Shown: positions 1 through 9,559 of the stretch, piece after piece
Layout of the letters: each line of letters opens with the position of its first letter
How positions within the stretch are numbered: position 1 is the stretch's first letter
IMG/VR virus record: IMGVR_UViG_3300037225_000815
Location: 1 to 64,000 of that record
Length of the DNA: 64,000 nucleotides
Origin: a virus
Direction: 5' to 3' (one strand)
Position numbers and translations under genes: made by a program
Notes under the pieces: model-generated
What the model was told of the DNA's origin: nothing
Database searches by the model: none
Seen by the model: the letters and a program-made list of their open reading frames with translations, nothing else

Positions 1-2146
1 TATGGCCAAGATCCCTGAAATCGTTGATGATATCTCTGATAGGGGTTATTACCTCCTGCTCAAACCATGAAACTACATCCCATGGTTCAGCATATACTCC
101 CCTGTATTTATCGTTGATCGTGACTATATCATTCTTCACAAATTCATCAAAGCACCGGTTGCCCCCGGACAATGGGTTTATCATCTGGATCAGGGATGTG
201 AGCCCAGCCTGGTCTGTATCCATTGTCCAGTTATTCACGAACGCATCAGCCTCTGCCACAGTTGGATGACCAACGAGGAATGACGCGAACACAAACGAAT
301 CGAGCTGCTTGCTATATGCCTGAAGGTTGATGAGTTCCGGTATCGCCTGGGGATGCAGGACTATGTCCATGTTCGTGGACTTGTATGCAGTATCCGAGTA
401 CGTTATAAGCTTCCCAGTTCCGTCCACGTTGGCTACCAGGATCATCGGTGGTACGCCGTCAGGGATGAACGACGGCCTATCAACATATCCAGGCGAAGCT
501 TCACCGAACTTGACCATGTAAGTATTATCAGACGCCGATAATGGACTGCCGCTGTAGTCGGCATTCAGCGTCAGCTGCGACTTGATTCCCATATCCTGCA
601 GCATGTTGTTCGCGTGCAGATTGAAGCTCGTGTTGCCGGTATCGACCCTTGTATCAGTGTTATGGACGGTGAACTCGGAGCTATTCGATAGATCAGTATA
701 AGCGTAGTCGACATCTACCGGATCCTGCTCGAATGAGACGCTTGTTGGGGAGACTGTCTTGGCCATGGAGTATAGGTCTGAACCGCTGAACGGACGTATG
801 GCCATCTCCTCGTCTGTCTTGTGTAGGATACTCCTGACAAGACTTGTGAGCATGGAGTTCCGGTCCGCTGGTAATAGAGATGTTCCATGGTAGATGTGGG
901 GAACCAGCGTGGGATCCAGTATGGATGTCGGCTGGTTGATATATGGGACGTTGAAATAGGCCGTCTGCAGATCCTTCCCTGGCTGGTATAGGATTCCGTC
1001 CAAGCCAGTCTCGGCATACTGGACAGTTATCCTCTGTGGAGCCTTCGGTGTTATGCCTACGTTGAGCTGCGATGGTTGCTTATCCGTCATGAATACAGCT
1101 AGGTTCAAGGGTGTCGGATCCGTCGTGTTCGGAAGGAAGGAGACGTTCTTAACTGTGTTCTGGCTATCGACCGCGACGAAGCCAACCGGGAACCTACCGT
1201 CTATGGCCTGGTTCGAAGACGTGATGGGTTGCATCTGGAACGGCGTGCGCTTGGATAGGTCTATCCACGGATCAATGATATCCTGCTGGTAGTACTTCTC
1301 CATGAGGGTCTTAAGATAGTCCAGGAACGCCCTGGGCGTCGGCTGGAATGGCTTGAATCCGTTGACGTCGAATCCCGGATCCTGACGGATGTTGAGCATA
1401 GGCTGGTCAATATCCCTGGCGATGAACGTGTATATCTCCTGGACAGGAGTCCCATCGTTTGCCAGGCTGGTCTCGACGTTCAGGACCTTGATGTCCACGA
1501 TCGAGTGCATCGTATAGTTGGAGCTGTTGGGATTGCCATAGACGATCAGCATATCGAAGTATCTCTTGCGCAGCGCGTTACGGAGGGTATCCGGGCTCAT
1601 TGGATCGTTCGCTGCCCCGCCGTTCTTGCCCTGCCAGATGTACTCCTTCATCCTACGCTTGACCTGGTCAATCTCATCGGCAGTCACACCAGCTGCGTTC
1701 CTGTCGAATATGACGCGGTCCATGACTGTCCGGTCCCGGGTGAACTGCACGTCCCCGTACTGGTTGATACCGTACTTGGTGTCAAGTCCGGGCTGTCCCA
1801 GCTTGGGCGTCTGCTCAATGCTATAGTTGCCCTGGGCCAACGGCGCCAGGTTGGTACCGGTAACGTTGTTGATCATCTTGTCGCCCTTGAGCAGTATGTA
1901 CTCAAGGTAGCCGGTCATCTTATAGTTGAGGACGAGCTTGCCCTCTACCCTGAAGACTCCGGGAGCGATATCATTGAATAGTTCATTGTTATATGCATAT
2001 AATGGCGCGGAGTTGATGACTGCATTCCAGCCAAGCATGGCAACTTCATCGACGTAGACGTTGTTTATGAAGACGTCGACATTGGCGCCAGTATAGTATG
2101 TCTCGAAGTCCTCTTGGAGGAGATCTTCTATCTTCTTCATTGCCAT
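1..2146 (-). CDS. Virion protein with tail-tube-like domains (3' end outside window)
   Basis: The reading frame is open from an ATG at 2146 to the left edge, giving about 715 residues with no stop seen. The RBS AAGGAAG lies 6 bases upstream, inside the end of the preceding gene. The N-terminus (about residues 20-95) and the stretch around residues 220-260 (HSIVDIKVLN, then IYTFIARDID) follow the same pattern as the two next genes upstream, so this is a third, longer member of the same family. In the family the fold is used for tail tube or baseplate hub parts, and a baseplate or tube-associated role is inferred here. The C-terminal end is not visible. Confidence 0.6.
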   Translation of the reverse strand, partial: MAMKKIEDLLQEDFETYYTGANVDVFINNVYVDEVAMLGWNAVINSAPLYAYNNELFNDIAPGVFRVEGKLVLNYKMTGYLEYILLKGDKMINNVTGTNLAPLAQGNYSIEQTPKLGQPGLDTKYGINQYGDVQFTRDRTVMDRVIFDRNAAGVTADEIDQVKRRMKEYIWQGKNGGAANDPMSPDTLRNALRKRYFDMLIVYGNPNSSNYTMHSIVDIKVLNVETSLANDGTPVQEIYTFIARDIDQPMLNIRQDPGFDVNGFKPFQPTPRAFLDYLKTLMEKYYQQDIIDPWIDLSKRTPFQMQPITSSNQAIDGRFPVGFVAVDSQNTVKNVSFLPNTTDPTPLNLAVFMTDKQPSQLNVGITPKAPQRITVQYAETGLDGILYQPGKDLQTAYFNVPYINQPTSILDPTLVPHIYHGTSLLPADRNSMLTSLVRSILHKTDEEMAIRPFSGSDLYSMAKTVSPTSVSFEQDPVDVDYAYTDLSNSSEFTVHNTDTRVDTGNTSFNLHANNMLQDMGIKSQLTLNADYSGSPLSASDNTYMVKFGEASPGYVDRPSFIPDGVPPMILVANVDGTGKLITYSDTAYKSTNMDIVLHPQAIPELINLQAYSKQLDSFVFASFLVGHPTVAEADAFVNNWTMDTDQAGLTSLIQMINPLSGGNRCFDEFVKNDIVTINDKYRGVYAEPWDVVSWFEQEVITPIRDIINDFRDLGH

Positions 2147-2156
2147 CTGTTCTTCC

Positions 2157-3476
2157 TTATTGCGATTGGTTCGAGGACTGGTTCCTTGCTATATCAGTCC
2201 GTGCCACTCCGCGAAGGCCCAGTCCCCACTTCTCAGTCGTATTCCTGCGCTGGGTCATGTAGTCGACCTGTTGCATGACCCCCATCAGCTCGTTGTACAT
2301 CGTGGCAACTTCGAACGGGCTACGGTTCATGCTCATACCGTTAAGGACCCTATTCCTCATCATCAGATATTCGTTGTCGTTTACCTCGATCGTCGATCCT
2401 ATCACATTACCCTTTGCGTCTGTCTTTACTGACCTGGTCGCGCGGAGGGGAGTGATATCCAGGGCTATGTACGTATACTGGACTTCCATGATTGAGTCCG
2501 ACATCGAGATGACCTGGCCCATATCCGTCAGCTTGATCCCATAGATGCTCATAGCCGATGCATCCCCATATTCGTTCTGGAACGTCAGGACAATGTCCAT
2601 CAGTGGCAGCTGGTCAGGGAGCAGGAAAGGCTTGTAGAGGTCATGGGTGGATCGGATAGCATCTGTCTCTCCGGTATACAGCCCGGGCTGCATATCCATG
2701 AACGTGTCCTGCCTGGAAATGGTTGCTATGATGGAACCAGCAACTGTCCTATCCCCGTAGGCGAATCCCTTGGGTCCGGACCTTCCAAGCACCTTCACCG
2801 GGGCTACCGATGAGTGTAGGGAGTATGTCAGTGTCGTTACTGTGAATAATTCCGTTATGATGTTCGGCGTCATGACGATGATCTGCATGTCCACGCCGGT
2901 ATAGGTCGGCAGCTCGTTGTTTATCATCTTGCCGTTCATGGCCACGAATTGGCCTGTGAGGTTGACTGCCTGTTCCTTGCTGATATCCGATCCGGCTGCG
3001 CTCAATGCCGACAGCGATGATCCGTCCAGGGCCTTCATTTCGGCATAGCTCAGGTCGACGAATATCTTGTCCATATTATTGACGTATATGTCAAGGTCTG
3101 TCTTTGGATTGAGCGTCTGGCCGAAGTTCACCAGGATCTGGAAGAGCTTGCGGATCTCCGTAGTCTGGCGGTCGAACGGCAACCCCTTCTGCAGGATAAG
3201 GGTCTTGTCGCTAGCCTCGTTGGTCATGAGAAGGATCTGGTTATTGATAGCCGTGGTCACGGCGTTGGCGTTTGATGCCGCCATCCCTGCGACTATGAAA
3301 CTAGTGACGTAACTCTTGTTTATTGACGTGGATGCAGTATTGGACGTAGTGGGAGCATACGCCTTGAAAGTGTTGATGATCGCTTCCCTATATCCCGCAT
3401 TGTTGATCAACGCGTCGAAGTCACTAGGGTTATTGGCGCTCATCAGTGCTAGATTTAGCAGGCTCAGCTTAAGCAC
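2157..3476 (-). CDS. Tail tube-like virion protein, long paralogue
   Basis: 439 residues, starting with GTG at 3476 behind GGAG (6 bases spacing). An ATG twelve codons later is the alternative. Residues roughly 225-260 hold the pattern LGRSGPKGFAYGDRTVAGSI, followed by QNEYG and YTYIALDITPLR. This is the tube-type signature also present in the gene upstream (3534-4265). The first 200 residues are an unrelated helical, Asn- and Ala-rich extension. It sits between the tube protein and the larger family member, so it is probably a tube-associated or baseplate component. Tail membership is well supported by context; the exact position in the tail is not. Confidence 0.65.
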   Translation of the reverse strand: MLKLSLLNLALMSANNPSDFDALINNAGYREAIINTFKAYAPTTSNTASTSINKSYVTSFIVAGMAASNANAVTTAINNQILLMTNEASDKTLILQKGLPFDRQTTEIRKLFQILVNFGQTLNPKTDLDIYVNNMDKIFVDLSYAEMKALDGSSLSALSAAGSDISKEQAVNLTGQFVAMNGKMINNELPTYTGVDMQIIVMTPNIITELFTVTTLTYSLHSSVAPVKVLGRSGPKGFAYGDRTVAGSIIATISRQDTFMDMQPGLYTGETDAIRSTHDLYKPFLLPDQLPLMDIVLTFQNEYGDASAMSIYGIKLTDMGQVISMSDSIMEVQYTYIALDITPLRATRSVKTDAKGNVIGSTIEVNDNEYLMMRNRVLNGMSMNRSPFEVATMYNELMGVMQQVDYMTQRRNTTEKWGLGLRGVARTDIARNQSSNQSQ

Positions 3477-3493
3477 AGTTTGCTCCAGAAGTG

Positions 3494-3521
3494 AAAAGGG
3501 CGCCCATTAAGGCGCCCCTTT
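3494..3521 (-). terminator. Intrinsic terminator
   Basis: Read on the minus strand this is an 11-bp hairpin (one G-U pair) of AAAGGGGCGCC and GGCGCCCTTTT with a 6-base loop, ending in four T. It lies 13 bases after the stop of the tube gene (3534) and before the GTG of the next gene. It would limit read-through from the strongly expressed sheath and tube genes into the downstream baseplate genes. Confidence 0.85.
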
Positions 3522-3533
3522 CCGTGATGTGCC

Positions 3534-4265
3534 TTACACTCCGGTCTGACCGCTCAGGCCGGCCCAATTGATGTACTGGTCTACAGTACCCCCGCTCGGG
3601 AACGGGAAGATGGTCGACGTGCCGGAAGCATTCGCGCCCATGCCGGTGTAGAAGTTGCCAGTAGTGGCGTTGATGTTCTTGTCGCCGTCTGGCATCCAAG
3701 GAACCCATGCCGTCTTGGCTTTCGCCACGTACGTCATCTGTTCCTCATTGGTGATGTCGTCAACCGACAGACCCCCGCCTTCGTTCAGGATCTCGACGCC
3801 GACGATGGACATCCACGCGGACAGTCCATATTCGTTCTGGGCGATGAGAGTGATGTTGAAGGGCATGATCTGGTCGGCATATTCGGCATGCCTCTTGATG
3901 GTCTGGATACCGGTGCCTGATGTCAGGTCCTTCTGGTATGCCTGTGCCCAGTCCCACACGCTGACGTTCGTATCGATTGTTGCCGGCTCATGGATATGAG
4001 CGTAATAATCGAAACGGCCGCTGGTGTCGCGCATGATCTGATACAGCGCTGATCTGTCGAACAGCGTGAATATCATGGAACCTGCGAGACCGCGCTTGCC
4101 GCGTGAGAAGCTGCGGGGATTGGCGGACCCGAATGTGTAGACGGGTGCCTTTTCCCTCGTCACAGAGTATGAAACGCCCTGTAACGTGGCGATGACCGTG
4201 TCAGCCACAACTGCGAGGATATCGATCCCCGAGAAAGAGCTATATGCACTTGTGTCAACTGCCAT
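3534..4265 (-). CDS. Tail tube protein
   Basis: 243 residues, ATG at 4265 with RBS AAGGAG. The pattern FGSANPRSFSRGKRGLAGSM around residues 45-65, then AQNEYGLSAWMSIVGVEIL near 165-185, is the compact form of the tube domain repeated in the two genes that follow. It is directly downstream of the tail sheath gene and is followed by a strong terminator, the usual place of the major tube protein, which forms the inner channel of a contractile tail. Family assignment is by pattern and context; no conserved catalytic residues are expected. Confidence 0.75.
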   Translation of the reverse strand: MAVDTSAYSSFSGIDILAVVADTVIATLQGVSYSVTREKAPVYTFGSANPRSFSRGKRGLAGSMIFTLFDRSALYQIMRDTSGRFDYYAHIHEPATIDTNVSVWDWAQAYQKDLTSGTGIQTIKRHAEYADQIMPFNITLIAQNEYGLSAWMSIVGVEILNEGGGLSVDDITNEEQMTYVAKAKTAWVPWMPDGDKNINATTGNFYTGMGANASGTSTIFPFPSGGTVDQYINWAGLSGQTGV

Positions 4266-4293
4266 GTTGTTCTCCTTGCTGGTTTATAGATCT

Positions 4294-4317
4294 ATCCCGG
4301 GAGTCGTCCCCCGGGAT
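4294..4317 (-). terminator. Hairpin between sheath and tube genes, weak terminator
   Basis: ATCCCGGG and CCCGGGAT form an 8-bp stem with an 8-base loop, 12 bases after the sheath stop. The following minus-strand sequence is AGATCTATAAACC without a T run, so it may act as an attenuator or an mRNA-protecting hairpin rather than a full terminator. Confidence 0.5.
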
Positions 4318-4329
4318 GATTTGGGTTTC

Positions 4330-6777
4330 TTACTGACCGAGGCGCACCCTGGTCTCGAGGGCGATCTTCCTGACTTCCACCGCCGTGGTGAGGAGCAGTT
4401 TGACCGTAGTCGTACCGGAGATTGCCGAGCCTGTCGGAGCGACCTGGACGTCAAGTGCCTGCAGTTTGGCAGGTGACATCGCCTGGAGCACGATCTTGGC
4501 AGTCGTTTCCATCGCCTGGCGGGTCGCGTTCGTATTGGGCTGTCCGATGAACGGATCGAGCACCTGACGGACTGCGTTGACCGCTTCGAAGATGATGTCG
4601 ACGACATACTGGCGCGTGAACTGGGATGCTGGACGGGCCGCTGTCGGTGCGTCTGCGATGATGATCGAACCGTCGAACGCGTGGTTCGTGAACAGCGTGT
4701 AGCGCATGCCATTGACTGCGTTGATACGGTCGGATGTGATGATAGGATAGATGAGCCCGGTGATCCAGGTTGCAGGTACCCTCTTGTTGATCATCGCTGA
4801 GAGGTTGTCATGGGCGTACTTCATGGCCGCGAACACGTTTGCGGAGTTCGGGACGTAGGAGCGTCCGCCGAGAACCTGAGGGAGCGATCCTACCATGTCG
4901 CCAGCAGTGACAACAAGGTGGAAATCGTCCACCGCATTCATCACATTGGCAGCGCGGGTAGTATCGACCGAGGAGACAGTCACGAGACTGTTGTACCAGT
5001 TCTCTTTCTCCGTGACCGAGGGGTTAGCCGGGTTGGTGGCAGAAAGGGGACGGGTGCTGATGATACCCTCGCACTCAGAGACATACTGGGACTTCCGCTT
5101 GATGAAGTCAATGAGTTTGAGATGGAACTGGGCATTGGTCGTGACCGGCATTCCGGTCTCGTAGTCGATGCCTTCCATTGTATCATCGAGATAGACGCCC
5201 TGGGGAACGACGAGACGGCACGGGATGTTGTCGGCACCTGCGAACCCTTTGATGAGTTCGTTGTAGTACGCGGCAGTGGTCATCCTGCGGCCATCGTCTC
5301 CACCGGAGAGCTGTCCTGCCTGGACTTCCCCTGACTTCAGGCTTCCGCCCGTCACCATTGGGAGCTCAGGTTCGTAGAGGTATTCGACTGTGATTGTGTC
5401 ACCGATCGCCGGGTAGTTGGGCGGGTTGACGAACTTGACGATGTTGTTGGCAGCGTCAGTTATCTGCACGTCCCCTGGGATGGTGAACTGGGTCTGAGTC
5501 GAGTAATCAAGTTCAAGACTGTAGACCTGCGCGGCTCCGAAAGTGATCGTGTTTCCAGCCACGAAGTAGCTGTACCGATCTCCTGCCTGGATTCCGCTCC
5601 TGGTCTTGGATTCCGCGAAAGTGGTCGAGAACTTGTAGTTGGCGAAGTATACGTCGCCGACGTCGGCATCATCACCATGGGGGTTGATGACTCCTGCGTT
5701 GATCGTCAAGGAAAGCCCGCTGATAGTGTAGTTGGCGCCGGACACTACCGTAGTCTGGCCATTCACTGCACTGGTGCGGTATAGGACGAAGTCCTTGAGG
5801 GTAGTGTTGTCTATCCCCGTGAGACCCGCTGTTCCTACGACGGTTGCGTTCTGGACTCCTGACTGGCCGGGAACGACTGGTCCGATGAGGACCTCATTCT
5901 GGACAATGGAGTAGAACGATGTGATCGTATCAACGTTCACATCGGATACCTTCACCGGGGTCTGGGCGAGGATGGCGGAAGTAGTTCCGCCTGCCACGCT
6001 GGCAGAATCGGTATAGGAACCGTTGCTGAACACTGAAGTGAAGTTGAGGATATTGTCCCCAGCGCTGACTCCAGGATTGAGCTGATACGAGGTGTTGATC
6101 AGTGTGCTGCCGCTCGGAGATCCCGCCATCTGCGTTATCGTGATGTTATACGATCCTGCGATCACGTTTGGCGTGGCCTTCAGGACGGTATTGAGATCGC
6201 TATTCGCATTGATGGCCTGGGCAAGGGATGAGACCCTGCTATAGGCACCAGGGACGCTGCCGTCCATGGAAAGGTCGTAATCGACTGTTACGCCCGTGTT
6301 GGCATCTTCGATCTCCATCTTCACCGGCTCCCCGCTAGGATTGCCGATGACGGTTACGAAGATGTTATTGCCTGCCGGACCGTCTGCCTTGGCTTCGAAC
6401 GATATCGAAGGGGTGTCGACCGAGTTGGAGAAGGGGGCGTATTCGCCGGAACCTCTCCTGGTCTCGTAGAGGGCAAGTGCCGCTCGTTTCGCCGCACCGA
6501 TTCTGACTGCGATGACTTCAGCGTTCTGGATGGTCTGCTTGATCTCATAGAATCCCTTGACCAGCGACGTATTGTAGTACGGGTCGTTGGGCACTGTCCC
6601 GAACAGGTCGGTGATAGTTGATGTATCAACGCGGGTCGGGCTATAGAGATTCCCCTGAGTTGCTGTCCCGAAGATGAGTATCGCATTCGGTGATGGCGGC
6701 ACAGCCTGCTCTTTCACGTCCTCTTCAATGATGTTGGAGACAACGCTGTTTACATTGGGGTAAAGGTCTGTTGCCAT
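4330..6777 (-). CDS. Contractile tail sheath protein
   Basis: 815 residues from the ATG at 6777, chosen because GGAGG stands 6 bases upstream. A longer frame to 6834 has no RBS. The N-terminus (PNVNSVVSNIIEEDVKEQAV, then NAILIFGTA and ETRR) and the C-terminal quarter (FTRQYVVDIIFEAVNAVRQV, FIGQPN, then KLLLTTAVEVRKIALETRV) are the conserved ends of phage tail sheath proteins. The middle carries long beta-rich insertions, making it longer than the usual 450-650 residues. It forms the outer contractile cylinder. The next gene is the tube protein, as in most myoviruses. Confidence 0.9.
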   Translation of the reverse strand: MATDLYPNVNSVVSNIIEEDVKEQAVPPSPNAILIFGTATQGNLYSPTRVDTSTITDLFGTVPNDPYYNTSLVKGFYEIKQTIQNAEVIAVRIGAAKRAALALYETRRGSGEYAPFSNSVDTPSISFEAKADGPAGNNIFVTVIGNPSGEPVKMEIEDANTGVTVDYDLSMDGSVPGAYSRVSSLAQAINANSDLNTVLKATPNVIAGSYNITITQMAGSPSGSTLINTSYQLNPGVSAGDNILNFTSVFSNGSYTDSASVAGGTTSAILAQTPVKVSDVNVDTITSFYSIVQNEVLIGPVVPGQSGVQNATVVGTAGLTGIDNTTLKDFVLYRTSAVNGQTTVVSGANYTISGLSLTINAGVINPHGDDADVGDVYFANYKFSTTFAESKTRSGIQAGDRYSYFVAGNTITFGAAQVYSLELDYSTQTQFTIPGDVQITDAANNIVKFVNPPNYPAIGDTITVEYLYEPELPMVTGGSLKSGEVQAGQLSGGDDGRRMTTAAYYNELIKGFAGADNIPCRLVVPQGVYLDDTMEGIDYETGMPVTTNAQFHLKLIDFIKRKSQYVSECEGIISTRPLSATNPANPSVTEKENWYNSLVTVSSVDTTRAANVMNAVDDFHLVVTAGDMVGSLPQVLGGRSYVPNSANVFAAMKYAHDNLSAMINKRVPATWITGLIYPIITSDRINAVNGMRYTLFTNHAFDGSIIIADAPTAARPASQFTRQYVVDIIFEAVNAVRQVLDPFIGQPNTNATRQAMETTAKIVLQAMSPAKLQALDVQVAPTGSAISGTTTVKLLLTTAVEVRKIALETRVRLGQ

Positions 6778-6814
6778 GTATGTCCTCCATATTAGGTTCT
6801 GTCTATTCTCAATC

Positions 6815-7495
6815 CTATCCGCCTGATGGAGCATTTATCGATTGGACATAGGATTGCCAAATATCAGCGACTTCCAGCTGGACGTCGTTGATAACTGTGT
6901 CCTCGCGATACCATAGATGCTCCGTTCTGACGTACATCTGGAACCCATGAACGTGATACAACGTCCTCGAGTTGAATCCAGGGATTGCACGTCCTCCATA
7001 GAGGATTCGGTTGATGCCGAGCCATTCAAGCCAGGGAGCATGAACTTCCAGCATGTTCTCCATTCTCATAGTCAGGTCATGAACTTGGTCCTCTGAAGGA
7101 GCGAAGCACTCGAACCTAACTATGTTATCATAGTACTTTCCCATGATGGTTACAATCTTGGTTGTACCGTCAGGGTTGGTTACTTTAATCTCCTCTCTGG
7201 GCTTTGCCCTCACATCCCTCGGGGAGCCGAACTGGTTCTCGCCTAGAGTACCGTTCTCCCGCCGGGGAATGCTGTAGACCACTATGTTCTGGGGCCGGGT
7301 CCCCAGCGTAGCCGAATTGATGGTGGTCTCGTCCATCACCACGTCGTTATAGTCTGTGGCATACAGTATCTTCTTCTCCTTGACCTGGTCATGGGGAAGC
7401 CGATTATTGTATGCTTCTATAATGAACCCCACAAGCTTGATGAAATCAGTGATCTCATAGTAGTACTTGCGGTGGTTCGCTACCTGTAGAAGCAT
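6815..7495 (-). CDS. Putative neck or tail-terminator protein
   Basis: 226 residues, ATG at 7495 overlapping the previous stop as TAATG, with GAGGAG upstream. No catalytic motif is seen. The composition is alpha/beta, with a helical stretch QVHDLTMRMENMLEVHAPWL near the middle and a beta-rich C-terminal half. Proteins of this size directly upstream of a sheath gene are often tail terminators or neck proteins, and that is the only basis for the suggestion. It belongs to a tightly coupled run of four genes (9549 to 6815). Confidence 0.45.
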   Translation of the reverse strand: MLLQVANHRKYYYEITDFIKLVGFIIEAYNNRLPHDQVKEKKILYATDYNDVVMDETTINSATLGTRPQNIVVYSIPRRENGTLGENQFGSPRDVRAKPREEIKVTNPDGTTKIVTIMGKYYDNIVRFECFAPSEDQVHDLTMRMENMLEVHAPWLEWLGINRILYGGRAIPGFNSRTLYHVHGFQMYVRTEHLWYREDTVINDVQLEVADIWQSYVQSINAPSGG

Positions 7496-7764
7496 TACTG
7501 CTCCTCGGGACTCTTGTGGTCCTTGATCATCTGTTTGAGGCCCCGGACGTTCGCCATGAACGCCTTCGGTTCCACGAGCAGGCCATTCGAAGTATAGTCC
7601 AGAACCCACTTCGAGCGTTCATCGCAATCTTCGAGGATGAACCTGTAGATCTCGTGGCGCTTCTTCTCCGGGATCTCTTCAACTCCTACGACCTTCATAC
7701 CTTTGAATATGAGGGACGCGGCCAGCGTGATATCCGCTGTCTTGTATAGTCTCTTCTCGTTCAT
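7495..7764 (-). CDS. DUF5659-like small protein
   Basis: 89 residues starting at ATG 7764 (GGAG 6 bases upstream); the in-frame ATG at 7776 lacks an RBS. The sequence pattern KTADITLAASLIFKGMKVVG, then FILEDCDE, then LLVEPKAFMANVRGLKQMI, fits the DUF5659 family of short phage and bacterial proteins of unknown function. The start overlaps the upstream stop as ATGA, so translation is coupled to the putative connector gene. A structural or assembly role is inferred only from position. Confidence 0.6.
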   Translation of the reverse strand: MNEKRLYKTADITLAASLIFKGMKVVGVEEIPEKKRHEIYRFILEDCDERSKWVLDYTSNGLLVEPKAFMANVRGLKQMIKDHKSPEEQ

Positions 7765-8315
7765 ATGTATCTCCATTTCAATAGGCTAGCCAACGACGTA
7801 TCCAGTGTCTGCGGATCGTGGATGGACTGGTCGTTGATCGCCGACTTGAGTACGACGTAACACCTCGTGTAGATCAGCTTACCGTCCCTCTTGTAGTCCG
7901 GAAGCTTGATCTGGTGCTGATACAGGACGTGGGCCACTCTTGGCACCTTCGACCATTCTGCCTCAGCTATCTCGAATATGTTGTCCTCGCTCTTGGGCCG
8001 CACGTTGCTTGCCACGAAGAACGAGTCCGGGTAGTACGCTTCCACTCCCATATGAGTTGAAGGGTGTGGATCGATGATCGGCTCGTATACTCTCCTGAGC
8101 CTTACGAGGTAATCCTTGTACTCCCATTGCGGACCATTGATCGCCTCGCCGGTCTGCGGATTCCACCATTTGCTCTTCTTAGTGAGATCGAAGGACCTCA
8201 GTATGCCCCAATGGCCCCATTCCCCGGTAAGCATGTACCGGAGCTCAGTCTCCATATCCCAGCCAGCAGCGCCCCCAAACGCCTCATTAAGGACGTCTGA
8301 AGACTTCGCTTGCAT
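7761..8315 (-). CDS. Hypothetical virion or connector protein
   Basis: 184 residues from ATG 8315, preceded by GGAAG; an upstream in-frame ATG at 8423 lies deep inside the preceding gene. It is rich in Trp and Tyr and has no recognised motif. It overlaps the end of the Ig-like gene by 29 bases and the start of the DUF5659-like gene by 4. Its place between capsid genes and tail sheath makes a head-tail completion protein plausible, but this is context only. Confidence 0.5.
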   Translation of the reverse strand: MQAKSSDVLNEAFGGAAGWDMETELRYMLTGEWGHWGILRSFDLTKKSKWWNPQTGEAINGPQWEYKDYLVRLRRVYEPIIDPHPSTHMGVEAYYPDSFFVASNVRPKSEDNIFEIAEAEWSKVPRVAHVLYQHQIKLPDYKRDGKLIYTRCYVVLKSAINDQSIHDPQTLDTSLASLLKWRYI

Positions 8316-9549
8316 ACCGCAGACTTCCGACCGATGGGATAAAGACGGCTCTGCGCGCGTTCGGGTACTTGCGCTGCGTTGCGTACTGGGATTTGACTCC
8401 AGTCGTAGCGCCTCGTGGGACACCCAAATTGCGTAATGCCTGGTCTATGCACAGATCGAGTTCTTCGAGGGGGCGATCAACTCGATATGAATCATAGGCA
8501 ATGGTCAGGTCAGCCAGCTGCCTTGATGTGACACCGAAGAGTGCGCCGATCGTTATGCTCCGCGCAATCTCCTTCACTGTCAAGCATGTTGTCAGCTTCT
8601 GCACATCCCTGGACGGTTCTCCGGATATCCCCGGGATGGCTGTCGTATAGAGTACGTCATTTGATTCCTGCAATATATACCGGTCTATCAGCGTATCGGA
8701 CAGCCCCTTTACAAGGAACCCTCCGCGCATCCTTACCTGATGCGGGGTCGTGAGATACGGATCAAACGGCGATGTGAAGGTAAACAGATAGTCCTCGGGA
8801 AGATGCATTGTAGCATCATTCTTCGAGGTAACCTTGTTGGCCTTCAGCTTGACCGTGTAAAGCGTATTCATGAAAAGGTCGCCACTCATCGGCCAGGATA
8901 CGTAGTCATTCTGGACAACTGGTGTGCCTACGACAGGGACATCTACGGGAACACCGAGTGGATGGTCCAGTCTCTCGCTCGTGATCGACAGTGCATCCGC
9001 GGAAATCGACACGTTCTGGTCGAACCTAACCGTGATTTCGTTCAGCTGGCTCATCAGACGTGATTCGTCGATTGGATCCGTGGACATCACATTGACGAAG
9101 GCGATGTCGGGACCGATGTTGCCGTACTCGTTGATCGTGGTGGATCCCACGTCTATTACCGGCTGGACTACTATGTCCAGGCTGCTCTTCGTGCCGGTTC
9201 CGAAGTTGATTATCTGGTTCTTGTCAAGAACGGACCCATCCTTGCTCTGTACTCCTGTCAGTATGCTATCCATGACGTTGTAGTCACCGAATATCATCAG
9301 CTGGTAGGATGTACTGGGATTCAGTGATCCGCTCGGTTGAACCACGAATTGCTTGTCATTAAGGGGGTCGACTTGGACAGTGTAGTGGACGCCGGAATAC
9401 CCTGGCATCCCATAGAGGCGGACTGTAGCTGGATTGACCGTCAAAGGTGCCAGTGACCGGTCAAAGGTTACAACGATGTCAGCGTCGATCAGCACGTTGC
9501 TTTGCTGATCCATTGGGACGCTACCCATGAGTTGCATTACAGTTGCCAT
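8287..9549 (-). CDS. Virion protein with bacterial Ig-like domains
   Basis: 420 residues, ATG 9549, RBS AAGGAAG. Residues about 15-90 (IDADIVVTFDRSLAPLTVNP, then VQPSGSLNPSTSYQLMIFG) resemble a SbsA/Big_5-type Ig-like domain. A second similar unit follows at about 165-260 (ITVRFDQNVSISADALSI, then LYTVKLKANKV). The C-terminal 150 residues are different and helical. Ig-like domains on capsid or tail surfaces commonly bind carbohydrate weakly. It lies in the head-tail gene order, so a decorated structural protein is likely. Confidence 0.6.
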   Translation of the reverse strand: MATVMQLMGSVPMDQQSNVLIDADIVVTFDRSLAPLTVNPATVRLYGMPGYSGVHYTVQVDPLNDKQFVVQPSGSLNPSTSYQLMIFGDYNVMDSILTGVQSKDGSVLDKNQIINFGTGTKSSLDIVVQPVIDVGSTTINEYGNIGPDIAFVNVMSTDPIDESRLMSQLNEITVRFDQNVSISADALSITSERLDHPLGVPVDVPVVGTPVVQNDYVSWPMSGDLFMNTLYTVKLKANKVTSKNDATMHLPEDYLFTFTSPFDPYLTTPHQVRMRGGFLVKGLSDTLIDRYILQESNDVLYTTAIPGISGEPSRDVQKLTTCLTVKEIARSITIGALFGVTSRQLADLTIAYDSYRVDRPLEELDLCIDQALRNLGVPRGATTGVKSQYATQRKYPNARRAVFIPSVGSLRYASEVFRRP

Positions 9550-9559
9550 TAAGTCTTCC

